DNA of 64,000 nt, from assembly GCA_947561395.2 (NCBI GenBank), contig OX387190.1, positions 8,984,858-9,048,857 on the forward strand. Direction: 5' to 3'. Below, in pieces: positions 63,765 through 64,000 of the stretch (position 1 is the first letter of the stretch; every line of letters begins with the position of its first letter). This stretch comes from Buxus sempervirens. Taxonomy: Eukaryota; Streptophyta; Magnoliopsida; Buxales; Buxaceae. The notes beneath the pieces were generated by a model that was not told the origin of the DNA, made no database searches, and was given only the letters and a program-made list of their open reading frames with translations. The translations under genes were made by a program, and so were the position numbers.

Positions 63765-64000
63765 CTGGGCACATAAACAGCAGAAAAATCGCTCCTTTTG
63801 AATGTATAGAAAACCCATCAAATAATTAGTGACATCCCATCAGCACTTAACTCCAGAAAATGCTTTTCGATAGTTCAGAAACTGAATGCACAAATAAAAG
63901 GCATGTTTATCCAGAGATATACCATAAGTTTTATATTAAGTTATACTAAAATCTTATAATATTTCATATCACTAATGCTAACCCTACAATAATATAGATT

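Overview
The window is nuclear DNA of a flowering plant, very probably a dicot or magnoliid with a TE-rich genome. The evidence is a spliced gene with plant-type exons whose product matches plant dynamin-2 (DRP2) proteins, Ty3/gypsy LTRs with initiator-Met-type primer sites (TGGTATCA...), plant L1-type LINEs, a hAT transposon, and no operon-like coding. No rRNA, tRNA or CRISPR array was seen.

Layout. (1) 1-20 kb is a nest of Ty3/gypsy elements. A minus-strand element (here 'H': gag 20-655, primer site 1488-1499, LTR 1503-3788) sits in a plus-strand LTR fragment (3789-4710). A decayed plus-strand element ('D': LTR end 6451, gag 6577 onward, pol to 17254) has been split by solo LTR A (6753-12181, itself split by solo LTR B, 8476-11767), by solo LTR E (13044-14470) and by an F-family LTR piece with its own insert (17255-19948). 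Target-site duplications (TSDs) date most of these layers. (2) 20.3-20.8 kb holds a Mutator-type MITE with a perfect 9-bp TSD. (3) 21.2-38.3 kb, minus strand, is the 3' half of a DRP2-type dynamin gene: ten exons, all in frame and without stops, covering the end of the middle domain, the PH domain, the GED-like region and the Pro-rich tail. Its introns are up to 7.6 kb and are filled with LINE fragments and MITEs. The GTPase exons are not in this window. (4) 38.7-44.3 kb is a large plus-strand LTR ('G') with an F-family solo LTR (F1, 40718-43536) inside it. (5) 44.3-52.9 kb is a minus-strand LINE carrying endonuclease and reverse transcriptase, split by a near-complete hAT transposon (46415-51082, 8-bp TSD). 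(6) 53-59.7 kb holds decayed LINE pieces and unassigned DNA. (7) 59763-63107 is F-family LTR F2, followed by a C26 run and a possible last exon of an unidentified minus-strand gene (63579-63764).

The dynamin gene is the only recognisable host gene. The most unusual pattern is in the LTRs: several lineages carry clusters of short inverted repeats whose core differs between lineages, and even between copies of one family (F). In F copies the same core appears in two clusters, one before the TATA box and one well downstream. I know of no named system matching this. The coding decay of element D and the hAT is rich in CAG-to-TAG type stops, as expected from loss of methylated C at CHG sites.
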